From positions 18,083-82,082 of the forward strand of contig NZ_JAFCJT010000029.1 in assembly GCF_018130785.1 (NCBI RefSeq): a stretch of 64,000 nt of DNA, read 5' to 3'. The notes below the pieces were generated by a model. It made no database searches. It had not been told where the DNA came from and saw only the letters and a program-made list of their open reading frames with translations. This DNA is from Bradyrhizobium liaoningense (lineage in GTDB: Bacteria; Pseudomonadota; Alphaproteobacteria; Rhizobiales; Xanthobacteraceae). Position numbers and translations under genes: made by a program. Below, one piece after another: positions 17,502 to 26,381 of this stretch; the first letter of the stretch is position 1; each line of letters begins with the position of its first letter.

Positions 17502-17659
17502 GGTCAGTCAACGCCTGTTCTCGACTATAGTTCGGTCGCACGCGGCCTTCTCAAAGGTCCTCGCGGAGCCCGAACCGGACCGATAATTGACCGGCTGCTC
17601 GCTTGCACCGACTTCGTGAGGGCTCCCGACCGTATTGAGTTTGGTGAGTTCAAGCGCGA

Positions 17660-17938
17660 GTGTCTCGCCCATTTCAGGAACGACGACGCGATCGAGCGGG
17701 CCGTGAAGTACGCAAATCCGGACGGGAACGCAGCCTGAGCGAGCTTCAGGTCGTGCCCTACAATATTCCGCGCAAGAGCGTTGCGGGCTACTGCCCCGAA
17801 TGCAATGGGCTGATCCCACTGTGGCACTATGCCGAAGGCAGTAAGGTGCCCGCGGCGAAGTCCGTTCCGGTGCGCCTGTTCAAGGATATCGTTCCGGAGA
17901 TCATCGAGGGCGGCGAGATTCCGATCTCGACGGGTTGA
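17660..17938 (+). CDS. Hypothetical protein with a CPEC motif
   Basis: Up to 92 residues from a GTG; the true start is unclear. The second half, LQVVPYNIPRKSVAGYCPEC, then LIPLWHYAEGSKVPAAK, reads as a real protein, and the CxxC pair could bind a metal. An overlapping frame upstream (EFGEFKRECLAHFRNDDAIE) also looks protein-like and may be the end of a different broken gene. Confidence 0.4.
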   Translation: MSRPFQERRRDRAGREVRKSGRERSLSELQVVPYNIPRKSVAGYCPECNGLIPLWHYAEGSKVPAAKSVPVRLFKDIVPEIIEGGEIPISTG

Positions 17939-18069
17939 GCCCGGCTGCCGAGCCAATGGCCTTCTCGTCGTCGATAGGCCCCGAGCTCGCCATTGGCGCC
18001 ACAGGTGAACAGAAACTTCGACGGTCCTTCCGAATTGAACCGTCATCGACTTAATGATTGGAGTTCGGG

Positions 18070-18286
18070 ATGAAGATCGGATTAGTTGGCGCCGCTGTCG
18101 CCGTGATGGCAATAGTCGCGGTCACCCCCCGATGCTCCAACAGCCGCGTCGCGCAACTTCACCCGCGACCGACAGATCACCCCGCGAGAAACCACGGTCA
18201 ATTATAGATTTGAAAGTTTCAAGGTTCGCTTGTGCCAAGCTGCTGTCCTCCCAATTACTGAACTATCGGGTGGCATCATAACATGA
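18070..18286 (+). pseudogene. Small exported protein gene, shifted at a run of six C
   Basis: The ATG behind TTGGAGTTCGGG opens a signal peptide (MKIGLVGAAVAVMAIVAVTP). At a run of six C (about 18126) the frame breaks; reading on with five C gives DAPTAASRNFTRDRQITPRE, then TTVNYRFESFKVRLCQAAVL and a TGA at 18284. The unshifted reading ends after 45 codons. A sequencing error in the C run is quite possible. Confidence 0.5.
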
Positions 18287-18605
18287 GTCCGCCATGCTTT
18301 GGGGCGGCTATTGCCCATCGCCTCAGTTGGCACACTGCGCGACTTTGTTCGAAGGTTGGGGTGAGCCCGGAAGTTTCGGATCGACTGAAAAAAAACGACA
18401 CGATTCCCGTAGAGCAGACATTCCCATCACAGTTCTCGTAATCGACAGCTGTTACTTCGGCGCTACCCGCTTTGTCCCGGATGGACCGCCGTTGTATGAC
18501 AACCTCGCCACTTGGCGGTGGCGTCAAAATGAATCGGGAAAAAACGGTAAAGGAGAAGGAACGGCGAAACCTCGATCGGGTTGATCGAACACGTGGAGTG
18601 CTTCG
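18287..18605. other. Stretch without a recognised gene
   Basis: Open frames exist on both strands but have no ribosome-binding site or recognisable protein character. I see nothing functional here apart from possible promoter sequence for the small gene at 18606. Confidence 0.4.
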
Positions 18606-18822
18606 ATGGACAGGACCTCGATCTATGATGAACTGAGCCGTGTTGAACGCGATGTGATCGCAGGAGAGCGCCAGCTTGCAAAACAGGAGAGGCTGGTTCT
18701 CGACTTGGAAGAAGGAAGGTCGGAATACTGTAAGTGCTGAAAAGGAGCTAGAACGCTTGCGTGAATGCCAGCGCCTGCGCGACCAGGACCGTCAAAGACT
18801 CCTGTCACTGCTGCAACCCTGA
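18606..18822 (+). pseudogene. Small coiled-coil protein gene with a frameshift
   Basis: MDRTSIYDELSRVERDVIAG and ERQLAKQERLVLDLEEG read as a Glu/Arg-rich helix. Near 18732 (CTGTAAGTGCT) the frame moves and continues with SAEKELERLRECQRLRDQDR to a TGA at 18820. The two halves make one continuous heptad-like helix of about 70 residues, so a single indel explains the break. Confidence 0.5.
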
Positions 18823-19232
18823 GACAGCGAAAAGCATTATCCTTGAAATCCCACCTCGGCCGTTGGCGCGTGTTAACAAGGTGATTGATTAGCCCGCGCT
18901 GTCGACTTGAAAGCCCGGATGCGGGCCCTCAGCTGCCTTCCTCGATCGCTCGTGTCGTCGGCTTTCTGCCTCCCAGCGGACTCAATTGCGGACCGCGCGG
19001 GATGGCCGTTTGTGACCCGTTGCTGACCTGCTTGGTACCTCCAATCGTCCGCCTCTAGGAGTTGAGATGACGTATGTGCAAAGGTGGACAAGGTCGACTT
19101 GTGCATCGCGATGCCCGCCGGCGCTGCAAATTTAGACGAAACTTTTCAGCGGCTTCGCGGTTGTGGGAACCGAAAGGGCAGAGGGTTTCGGATGCGAATG
19201 CACGGGCAAGGGCGGTCGACGGGACGGGGCCA
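18823..19232. other. Upstream region of the hybrid kinase
   Basis: No convincing gene. The frame of the kinase is open back to 19074, but that part is Arg-rich and lacks domain character. A promoter for the kinase presumably lies here; I could not pick out clear boxes. Confidence 0.35.
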
Positions 19233-22200
19233 ATGATGGAGGGTGGAAGAACGGTCTCGGCGCTTGGCCGCGCCGAATTGCTCGCCACTTTGGGCGAATG
19301 CATCCGAGAAATTCAGAATCCCGACGAGCTCGCTTATGCAGCCGCGGAATTGCTGGGTCGGACTCTCAATGTCAGTCGGGCAGGCTATGGTACCATCGAC
19401 ACCGCCCGCGAGACCATCACCATCACTAGGGATTGGAATGCCCCAGGCATCAAAACCCTCGCCGGCACTCTGCATTTCCGCGATTACGGTAGCTATGTCG
19501 AAGATCTCAAGCGCGGCGACACGGTTGTTTGCGAGGATGCCGAGCAGGATCCGCGCGTCGGTGACCGCGCCAAGGCGCTTGAGGATATTTCGGCACGCGC
19601 GCTTGTGAACATGCCGGTTACGGAGCCCGACGGGGTCGTAGCGCTCCTCTATCTCAACAATGCCACGCCTCGCATTTGGACCGAGGTGGAGCTTGAGCTC
19701 ATTCGCGAAGTGGCCGAGCGGACCCGTACCGCCGTCGAGCGGCGTCGCGCCGAAGCAACCATCCGCGAAAACGAGGCGCGTCTTCTGTTCCTGGATGCGC
19801 TCGGCAAGCGAACGGCGGCGAGCCACAACGCCGACGACGTACTTGCGGTCACCACCCGCATGCTCGGAGAACACCTCGGCGTCTCGAGTTGCGCTTACGC
19901 TGATATGGATGCCGACGAAGACGGCTTCACGATCCGCGGCGATTGGGCGGCGCCCGGCGCCATGCATATCCTTGGTCACTATAGTCTCGCTGACTTTGGC
20001 GAGAAAGCCGTGCGGGAGTTGGGTGCGGGTCGGCCTCTCATCATAAACGATAATCGGAAAGAACTAGCGCCCGAGGAGGCGGCCACCTTTCAGAGTATCG
20101 GCATAGGCGCCACCATTTGCATGCCCTTTATCAAGGAAGGCAAGCTTACGGCGCTGATGGCCATCCACCACAAGAGCCCTCATGAATGGACACTACGCGA
20201 GTTGGCTCTCCTCAGCGAGGTGACCGAACGCTCCTGGGCCCATATCGAGCGCGTCAGGTTGGAGGAAGCCGCACGTGAGGCTGCCGAGCGCCTGCTTCTC
20301 GCCAACAAGGCGGCCGGCATCGGTACCTGGGACTTTGATGTGGTCCGTAACATCTTGCGTTGGGACGCACGCTGCAAAGCGCTATTCGGTCTGCCGCCGA
20401 ATGCAGATGTTACCTATGACGATGCCTTTCTTGCCGGCCTGCATCCCGAAGACCGCGATCGTGTTCATGAGGCGGTTTCCAAAGCCTTGTCTCCGGGCTC
20501 GATAGCCTACAACATCGAATACCGAACGATCGGTATCAAGGACGGTATCGAACGCTGGCTCGCTGCGACGGGCGAAGCCATCGTCGCGGGTGGGCGCGCT
20601 GTGCGCTTCATTGGCACCGTGATCGACATAACTCATCAAAAAAGGTCCGAGCGACATCTCCGGCTTCTCAACGATACCGGCGCCTCGGTCGCCCGCGAAC
20701 GTGACCTCGAGAAGATCGTGCAAATCGTCACCGATGCCGGCGTTGAGCTCAGCGGCGCTCAGTTCGGCGCTTTCTTCTACAACGTGCTTACGGGCGATGG
20801 CGGCAGCTATATGCTCTATGCGCTATCCGGTGTCCCGCGGTCGGCCTTCGAGAATTTTCCGATGCCGCGCAACACGGCCGTCTTCGAGCCGACCTTTAAT
20901 GGAACCGCAGTAATCCGCTCCGACGATATCCTCAAGGACCTTCGCTACGGAAAGAATGCGCCGCGGAAGGGCATGCCTGAAGGCCATCTTCCGGTCCGTT
21001 CCTACTTGGCGGTCCCGGTCATCTCGCGATCAGGCGAAGTACTCGGCGGCTTGTTCTTTGGTCATGCGGACCCCGGGCGCTTTCAGATCGAGCACGAAAC
21101 GGCACTGCTCGGCATCGCCGGCCACGCTGCGACGGCCATCGATAATGCGCGTCTCTTCCAGTCAGCCGAGCGCGAACTTTCGGAGCGCAGACGCGCCGAG
21201 ACCAATCTGCAGACGCTCAACGCCGAACTCGAGGAACGCGTCGCCAGAGAAATCTCCGAACGCCTGAAGGCTGAAGAGCAGTTGCGTCAGTCGCAAAAAA
21301 TGGAAGCCGTTGGCCAACTCACGGGCGGCATCGCCCATGATTTCAATAATATGCTGGCCGTCATCATCGGCGGCCTCAATCTCGCAAAGCGCAAACTCGC
21401 CAAAGGTGAAATCGATATCGACCGCTTCATTGATGGCTCGATTGACGGAGCCAATCGCGCCGCCACACTTACTCAACGCCTGCTCGCTTTCTCGCGCCAG
21501 CAGCCGCTCGCACCCGAACTACTAGACATCAATAAAATGATCTCGAGTATGAGCGAATTGCTCGACCGCTCGCTCGGCGAACTGATCGAGGTCGAAACGG
21601 TACTGGCGGCAGGCCTATGGCGTGTCAAGGCTGATCCAGCTCAGTTGGAAAGTGCGGTGCTCAATCTCGCCGTCAATGCACGCGACGCGATGGCGACCGG
21701 CGGCAAACTCACGATAGAGACCGGCAATGCCTCGGTGGACGACCGTTACGCGCGCGAGTACGCGCTTGGCGCCGGCCAATACGTTCTCATCTGTGTGACC
21801 GACAACGGTACGGGGATGGATGCCGATGTGCTCGCGAAAGCCTTCGATCCCTTCTTTACGACAAAGGACGTGGGCAAAGGTACGGGACTCGGCTTAAGTC
21901 AGGTCTATGGCTTCGTTCGCCAGTCGGGCGGGCACGTCAAGATCTATTCGGAACCGCGCGTTGGCACAACCGTCAAAATCTACTTGCCGCGTTACCAAGG
22001 AGACGAAGCCACATTGGCCGAAACGGTACCGGATGGGCGGGGCGGCGTAACCGGTCATAGCCGCGAGGTCGTCCTGGTGGTTGAGGACGACGACCGAGTG
22101 CGCGCTATATCCTGCGAAACATTGCGCGAGCTCGGGTATACGGTCATCGAAGCGGGCGGCGCACGGGAAGCAATTCGAAAGGTCGAAGCCGGCGCTTCCC

Positions 22201-22427
22201 CGGATCTGCTTTTCACCGATGTTGTCATGCCGGAAATGACCGGGAGCGAGCTTGCCAAGGTGCTGGTCGGATTAAGGCCTGGTCTCAAGGTGCTCTTCAC
22301 TACCGGGTACACCCGCAATGCCATTGTGCATAATGGCGTTCTTGATTCCGGCACGAGCCTTCTCTCGAAGCCGTTCAATATCGAAGACCTTGCCACAAAG
22401 GTGCGGAGCATCCTCGACAGCCTCTAG
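19233..22427 (+). CDS. Hybrid sensor histidine kinase (GAF-GAF-PAS-GAF-HisKA-HATPase-REC)
   Basis: 1064 residues from the ATG at 19233 (the start is uncertain; the site before it is weak). Order: two GAF-like domains up to about residue 360, a PAS domain (TWDFDVVRNILRWDARCKAL, ending in FIGTVIDITHQKR), a third GAF, then a coiled linker. The phospho-acceptor is His702 (GGIAHDFNNMLAV). The N box is NLAVNARDAM, followed by DNGTGM, FDPFFTTK and GKGTGLGLSQ. The C-terminal receiver has Asp996 (LLFTDVVMPE). No membrane helix is visible, so it senses a cytoplasmic signal, with GAF domains able to hold a chromophore or cyclic nucleotide. No partner regulator is adjacent. Confidence 0.93.
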   Translation: MMEGGRTVSALGRAELLATLGECIREIQNPDELAYAAAELLGRTLNVSRAGYGTIDTARETITITRDWNAPGIKTLAGTLHFRDYGSYVEDLKRGDTVVCEDAEQDPRVGDRAKALEDISARALVNMPVTEPDGVVALLYLNNATPRIWTEVELELIREVAERTRTAVERRRAEATIRENEARLLFLDALGKRTAASHNADDVLAVTTRMLGEHLGVSSCAYADMDADEDGFTIRGDWAAPGAMHILGHYSLADFGEKAVRELGAGRPLIINDNRKELAPEEAATFQSIGIGATICMPFIKEGKLTALMAIHHKSPHEWTLRELALLSEVTERSWAHIERVRLEEAAREAAERLLLANKAAGIGTWDFDVVRNILRWDARCKALFGLPPNADVTYDDAFLAGLHPEDRDRVHEAVSKALSPGSIAYNIEYRTIGIKDGIERWLAATGEAIVAGGRAVRFIGTVIDITHQKRSERHLRLLNDTGASVARERDLEKIVQIVTDAGVELSGAQFGAFFYNVLTGDGGSYMLYALSGVPRSAFENFPMPRNTAVFEPTFNGTAVIRSDDILKDLRYGKNAPRKGMPEGHLPVRSYLAVPVISRSGEVLGGLFFGHADPGRFQIEHETALLGIAGHAATAIDNARLFQSAERELSERRRAETNLQTLNAELEERVAREISERLKAEEQLRQSQKMEAVGQLTGGIAHDFNNMLAVIIGGLNLAKRKLAKGEIDIDRFIDGSIDGANRAATLTQRLLAFSRQQPLAPELLDINKMISSMSELLDRSLGELIEVETVLAAGLWRVKADPAQLESAVLNLAVNARDAMATGGKLTIETGNASVDDRYAREYALGAGQYVLICVTDNGTGMDADVLAKAFDPFFTTKDVGKGTGLGLSQVYGFVRQSGGHVKIYSEPRVGTTVKIYLPRYQGDEATLAETVPDGRGGVTGHSREVVLVVEDDDRVRAISCETLRELGYTVIEAGGAREAIRKVEAGASPDLLFTDVVMPEMTGSELAKVLVGLRPGLKVLFTTGYTRNAIVHNGVLDSGTSLLSKPFNIEDLATKVRSILDSL

Positions 22428-22629
22428 TTGCGCGGCTTTTTCGGAGGGAAACGACCGTCCTGGCTATCGTCGTGGACCGGCCTGAAATCGTAAGCTAATC
22501 GCTGCTTGCGGGACCAGCACAGCTTGCGCATCGTGTCCGCTTCTGATGCTGTGGACGGCTCCTCCACCGGCACGAGAGTGCCAAGGAGTGGGCGCCGTTT
22601 GAGGCTCCCACGATTCGGAGGAGCAGCCT

Positions 22630-23671
22630 ATGCAGTCGATTTCGACAATCGGTCTCGATATCGCCAAGTCGGTCTTTCAAGTGCATGGCGTTGATGCGGC
22701 CGGCCAGGTGGTCCTGCGCCGTCAGTTGAGGCGCCGCCACGTCCTGGCATTTTTTCAGAAGCTGGCGCCATGCCTGGTAGGCATCGAGGCGTGCGCATCA
22801 TCGCACCATTGGTCTCGCGAGCTGCAGGCGCTGGGGCATACGGTACGATTGATGCCACCGGCCTATGTGAAGCCCTACGTCAGCGGCAAAAGAACGACAG
22901 CACCGACGCGGAAGCGATCTGTGAAGCGGTTACGAGACCTATCATGCGGTTTGTACCGACCAAGACGGTCGAGCGGCAGAGCTGCCTGATGCTTCACCGG
23001 GCGCGCCATCTCTTCATCCGCCAGCAGACTGCCTTGATCAATTCAATCCGGGCCTATCTCGCCGAGTTCGGGATTGTCGCCCCTGTCGGGCGCAGGGGTG
23101 TCGAGCAACTGCTGGAGATCGTCGCCGATAGAGCCGACTACCGGCTCCCCGGGGTGGCCCGTGCTTGTGTTGCTGCTCTCGGCAGTCAATTGCGCGCACT
23201 GAAGGCCCAAATCCTGGAGTTCGACCGACGCATCATCGCCTGGCACCGATCAAGCGAGACGAACGAGCGGCTTGACGCAATCCCCGGCGTCGGGCCGACG
23301 CTGGCAACAGCTCTGGTCGCCGGCATTGCCGATCCCAAGGCTTTCCGATCGGGACGAGACTTCTCGGCCTGGGTGGGGCTCGTGGAGGTGGAAAGGACAA
23401 GCTTGGCAGTATCAGCAAGCAAGGCGACCGCTATTTGCGCAGCCTGTTTACAGCTGGCGCGCTCGCCGTGATCCGCTATGCCAAGATCCATGGCACGGGG
23501 TATCGGCCTTGGCTTACGGGACTTCTGACGCGCCGACCCACCAAGGTGGCTGCGATCGCGCTCGCCAACAAGATTGCCCGGATGACGTGGGCTATGATGG
23601 CCAGGGGTGAGCGCTACAAGGGAGCCCATCGCGCTCGCGGCGTAGCCTATCGCGCCGGACATCCGGTGTGA
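22630..23671 (+). pseudogene. IS110-family transposase, broken in two places
   Basis: The N-terminal RuvC-like DEDD part begins STIGLDIAKSVFQVHGVDAA (first Asp), has VGIEACAS (Glu) and, after a one-base shift near 22890, RQKNDSTDAEAICEA (Asp). The C-terminal transposase part has LDAIPGVGPTLATALVAGIA and FSAWVGL. A second break near 23385 loses some codons; the frame resumes with GSISKQGDRYLRSLFTAGAL and ends WAMMARGERYKG. A GGAGGAGCAGCCT precedes the ATG. Not expected to be active. Confidence 0.88.
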
Positions 23672-23799
23672 CGTAACGGTTGGGAGGGCGAACAGCACGT
23701 AATGCAGCGCCGGTCGATCCGGCGATCAGGACAACCCACTTGGGCCATGGCATCTTCGAATGCGTGCTTTTGACCGGGACCTGATCCGCGGAGGGCATT

Positions 23800-23916
23800 A
23801 TGGCCAGCGGTCACGTGAACCGCGCTAACAGGCCGAACACATGGCTGCTCCGACTACCGCCCGCATACGTAAGGAAAACCCTTGCCAACCTGGAGCCGTC
23901 CACACATGGCCCATAG
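23800..23916 (+). CDS. Short frame downstream of the IS110 transposase
   Basis: 38 codons, MASGHVNRANRPNTWLLRL..., with GCGGAGGGCATT in front. I recall similar short frames beside IS110 copies in other rhizobia. They may be part of the element's right end rather than a gene. Confidence 0.28.
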   Translation: MASGHVNRANRPNTWLLRLPPAYVRKTLANLEPSTHGP

Positions 23917-24024
23917 CCGACTTCTTGTGCAGTTCTTCGATTGGTCAGCTTGTGACCCGGAACGGACATTCTGAGTGTGAAAGTCGCGCGCCAAGTTTCA
24001 CTAACTCGGCGGGTTGCAGGTTGT

Positions 24025-24409
24025 CAGCGCTGACAAGGGCAATCGGCCTGACGCACAGTGTCTTCATTCCATTCGATGAAGCCATCGCCTTCTTCGAAGG
24101 TGCGCGAAACATTTTCGCATCCCTGTAACTTGACTTAATCGTGGGGCCTAATCGAAAGGTCGCGATATGGAACCGACCAGCAGAATATCGGACCACATCG
24201 ATCATAAGACTGCCCGGTCGATCTGTGACGAGGTGGGTGACAGATTGCAACAGAACTTATCTCTCGAAGCCTCGCCTCTGCCGCAGTACCTCGAACGTCT
24301 AGTCGGTGAATTGCGCAAACAGGAGCGTCATCCAATTGATGGCGTCGCAGCGCCTGCTAACCGTTTCCTTCATGCGACGCGACGGGTAGTCGCGGCCGTC
24401 TGAGCGCGT
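24025..24409 (+). repeat. 385-bp repeat, copy 1 (inverted relative to 45816-46200)
   Basis: About 95% identical by eye to the reverse complement of 45816-46200. It begins at CAGCGCTGACAA and ends at GTCTGAGCGCGTA and holds the complete gene at 24167-24403 plus about 140 bases upstream. Confidence 0.88.
24167..24403 (+). CDS. Conserved 78-residue hypothetical protein, copy 1
   Basis: MEPTSRISDHIDHKTARSIC..., with SLEASPLPQYLERLVGELRK and a basic tail (NRFLHATRRVVAAV). Probably all helical. The second copy at 45821-46057 differs by only a few conservative residues and is also unbroken, which favours a real gene. A terminator follows at 24418. Just upstream the plus strand reads AIGLTHSVFIPFDEAIAFFE, the tail of another frame, shifted in copy 2. 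Confidence 0.62.
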   Translation: MEPTSRISDHIDHKTARSICDEVGDRLQQNLSLEASPLPQYLERLVGELRKQERHPIDGVAAPANRFLHATRRVVAAV

Positions 24410-24417
24410 AAAGAAGA

Positions 24418-24451
24418 AGCCGTCGCCGCGCTCAACCCGGCGGCGGCTTTT
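24418..24451 (+). terminator. Rho-independent terminator
   Basis: AGCCGTCGCCG, loop CGCTCAACC, CGGCGGCGGCTTTT; 14 bases after the 78-residue gene. Confidence 0.8.
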
Positions 24452-24732
24452 CCGCTAATCTTGTCAGGTATGCAGCCGCCCGATCTTCCTCGTCTCACCA
24501 CGTTCCTTCTCGGCCGCGTCATCCGCCAAGGCCCATAGCAGCCGCATCCCGGCCGATGGCCCGAAGTCGGCTTCTGACACCCCGGCAGACGCTTACTGGG
24601 TTAACTTTTGTTCTGGCGTCGCTCTGGTTCCGGGTGCACACTGGTTCTCTCACCGCTCGGCACCGTGCTTTGATCGGTGATGAGAACGCCGGTCGCGCTC
24701 CCGCCCAATTCACGCAGGGAAAGGAGAGTGCC

Positions 24733-24924
24733 ATGGGACGACGCTCACAATCCCACATTGACGACAATCTGGACGTGGAAAGAGCCCGCATCATAGCGGA
24801 ACTGAAAAATACACCGCCAGGACCGTAGCGTGATCTTCTCGAACTCAAACTGCGCCAGCTCGAAACCGCTTCTCATATCGACGGATGGCTAACGTCGCCG
24901 GGCCTACAACCCCCGGAGGAATGA
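24733..24924 (+). pseudogene. Small PPGP-family gene with an in-frame amber stop
   Basis: The ATG after AAGGAGAGTGCC starts MGRRSQSHIDDNLDVERARI and runs to LKNTPPGP, where TAG (24826-24828) stands at the position of Glu in the relative at 60607-60807 (LPPGPEREAL). The same frame then continues RDLLELKLRQLETASHIDGW, LTSPGLQPPEE and a TGA. The three family members in this window share PPGP/PHGP, a helix with A/E-x-H and WL/WV-x-SPxLQxP. A single substitution inactivates this copy. Confidence 0.72.
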
Positions 24925-25074
24925 GGCCGTCTCAGGCCAACCGAGGGATAGATCAACGAATTCGACTCATCGAACGATTTGCGAACGCGAGTGTATGTAA
25001 ACACGCAGTAACTCAAAATGCGGGCTTCAAGCATTGGACGGGCAGCAGAAGCAAGAGTACCGCGCATATAGAAC

Positions 25075-25518
25075 AGGTCAGGGCCAATGGCGCCTGCTTT
25101 GAACGGCGCCACGAACCGTCAGGCCGGCCGGCAGCAGCCGCGCCAGATTGGCCTTGCGCTTCGTCAATGGCAGCTGGCGCAGGTCCTCGCCGCCAAGCGC
25201 GAGGATGTCGAGCGCATAGAGCTGCACCTCGTGATCGTGCTTATGCGAGCGCAGGGCGTTGAAGTCCGATGCGCCGTCGACGCCGAGCACCACGGCCTCG
25301 CCGTCGATGACGAATTGCTGCTCGCGATTCTTTAGCGCTGCCTCGACGATCCAGGGAAGCGCCTGGTCCAGTCGCGGCCGTTGCGGGCGAAGAGCCGCAC
25401 GGTCTTGCCGCTGCGCTCGACGCGCAGGCGATAGCCGTCATATTTGATTTCGTGGATCCAGTCGGGGCCGGTCGGCATCACCTTGGCGGCCGTGAGCAGA
25501 CAGAACTCAAACGCTTTC
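25075..25518 (-). pseudogene. ATP-dependent DNA ligase fragment, copy 1
   Basis: Minus-strand pieces match the copy at 58728-59224: HEIKYDGYRLRVERSGKT with the adenylation Lys, VIDGEAVVLGVDGASDFNAL, QLYALDILALGGEDLRQLPL. Frameshifts divide it near 25350 and 25110. Relative to copy 2 a few bases are missing at 25520, which removes the start codon itself. It cannot encode a ligase. Confidence 0.85.
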
Positions 25519-25618
25519 GACGAGAGAAAGGCGCGGATTCATGGATTGCGAATCCGTAGTGGCGGCGGGTGTAAAAAAACACGCGCAGCGCGCTGTTCGC
25601 CGGAGGCTACGAAACCGG

Positions 25619-25717
25619 ATGGACTGGATCGCTTATATGGTTGTCGGGCTGTTGCTGCTCTTTGTGGCAGGTAAGTTGTTTTGGAAATGGCTCAACCGAG
25701 GGATCTGGCGGAGCTAA
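25619..25717 (+). CDS. 32-residue membrane protein, copy 1
   Basis: MDWIAYMVVGLLLLFVAGKL, then FWKWLNRGIWRS: one hydrophobic helix with a Trp/Arg-rich, positively charged end that should face the cytoplasm. The frame is intact here and at 59327-59425, although the flanking ligase is broken differently in the two copies. A GGAGG lies 14 bases upstream. Confidence 0.6.
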   Translation: MDWIAYMVVGLLLLFVAGKLFWKWLNRGIWRS

Positions 25718-25808
25718 CGTTTCGACGACGTCAGTGCCGCCATCCGTCCTTGTCGACCTCGGTGATGACATGATGTCGAATGCAGTAGGCGCTGACGTCG
25801 TTCGGCCC

Positions 25809-25889
25809 CTACAGGCTCATGGAAATGATGGCGATCAGGCCGAGAACCGCCACTGCCCATGCCAGCGTCTGGAGCATCCACGGCTGCAA
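25809..25889 (-). CDS. 26-residue single-helix membrane protein
   Basis: TTG start nine bases after GGGAGG; the product is MQPWMLQTLAWAVAVLGLIA plus IISMSL. No RBS is seen for the internal ATG at 25877, which supports the TTG start. Entirely hydrophobic; unknown role. Confidence 0.45.
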   Translation of the reverse strand: MQPWMLQTLAWAVAVLGLIAIISMSL

Positions 25890-25951
25890 CTGCCCGACCT
25901 CCCTGATACTCGACAGGGTGCGTCCGGGATCAGTGTGCTAGTTGAGACAGA

Positions 25952-26041
25952 TCAAAAGCTGAAGACGAGGATCGCGACGAGGGCCACGGTGACGGCACCA
26001 GCTCCGATAGCAACAACGCGCGCGAGTAGATCATTCCCCAT
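25952..26041 (-). CDS. 29-residue single-helix membrane protein
   Basis: MGNDLLARVVAIGAGAVTVA followed by LVAILVFSF. The layout (short polar start, one helix, ending in LxxSF) is like the genes at 31898 and 58588. No strong ribosome-binding site was found. Confidence 0.45.
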   Translation of the reverse strand: MGNDLLARVVAIGAGAVTVALVAILVFSF

Positions 26042-26134
26042 ACCAAAGCTTAACTTAGGTTAACTTCGTCCGGCTATGCAGTTCGTGCCAGTTTTTCCCG
26101 CCACTGGGAAATTTACGGGTAAGCCCCGGAAATC

Positions 26135-26208
26135 TGGCGCCCGTGGCCGGACTCGAAACGGCGACACATTGATTACAGGTCAGCCGCTCGACCACTGAGA
26201 CGACGGGC
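26135..26208 (-). tRNA. tRNA-like sequence, possibly tRNA-Thr(UGU), atypical
   Basis: Read on the minus strand, GCCCGT pairs with ACGGGC as an acceptor stem, followed by G and an encoded CCA. A D-arm (CTCAGTGGTCGAG) and a T-arm with TTCGAGT are present. The anticodon arm is imperfect: TGA/TCA flank CCTGTAA, giving UGU, with C instead of U at position 33; the inner T-stem pair is also mismatched. The total of 74 bases with CCA is right for a tRNA. It may be a diverged or decayed tRNA of mobile-element origin. Confidence 0.5.
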
Positions 26209-26381
26209 ATAGACGCATAGGCTGAAAAAGCGGCTCCAGCCGGTAGGGGAAGTGCAAGATGGGACGTTGCCTGTCGGCCACACGTCCGACTAAACCAAGA
26301 CGGTTTGTCGGGATTCGGACAGACGAGCCAGCGCCATTTATTCAGCCTGTCAGCCATTGAAGTGGTGTGATCGGCGGATCA

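Larger units (their letters stand above)
22428..23916 (+). mobile_element. IS110-family insertion sequence, decayed
   Basis: The region contains a complete-length but broken IS110 transposase (22630-23671), a GC-rich upstream flank and a downstream segment with a small frame (23800-23916) of the type often found next to such elements. IS110 elements have no long terminal inverted repeats, and I could not define the exact ends. Confidence 0.6.
25071..25760 (+). repeat. 690-bp repeat, copy 1 (direct, with 58766-59470)
   Basis: Matches 58766-59470 with scattered substitutions and small indels. It contains the same arrangement: decayed ligase N-terminal part on the minus strand, then the tiny membrane gene on the plus strand, then the last bases of the zinc-finger-like gene (GCCGCCATCCGTCCTTGTCG) where this copy ends. 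Confidence 0.92.

Noticed and set aside
22630..23671. Active IS110 element
   Set aside because: Two breaks in the transposase; a single in-frame reading is impossible.
23945..24250. Minus-strand frame conserved in both copies of the inverted repeat
   Set aside because: Conservation is explained by recent duplication; copy 2 differs at the C-terminal end by a shift and the opposite strand has the better gene.
26055..26357. 100-codon minus-strand gene
   Set aside because: It runs through the tRNA-like sequence and has no protein-like blocks.
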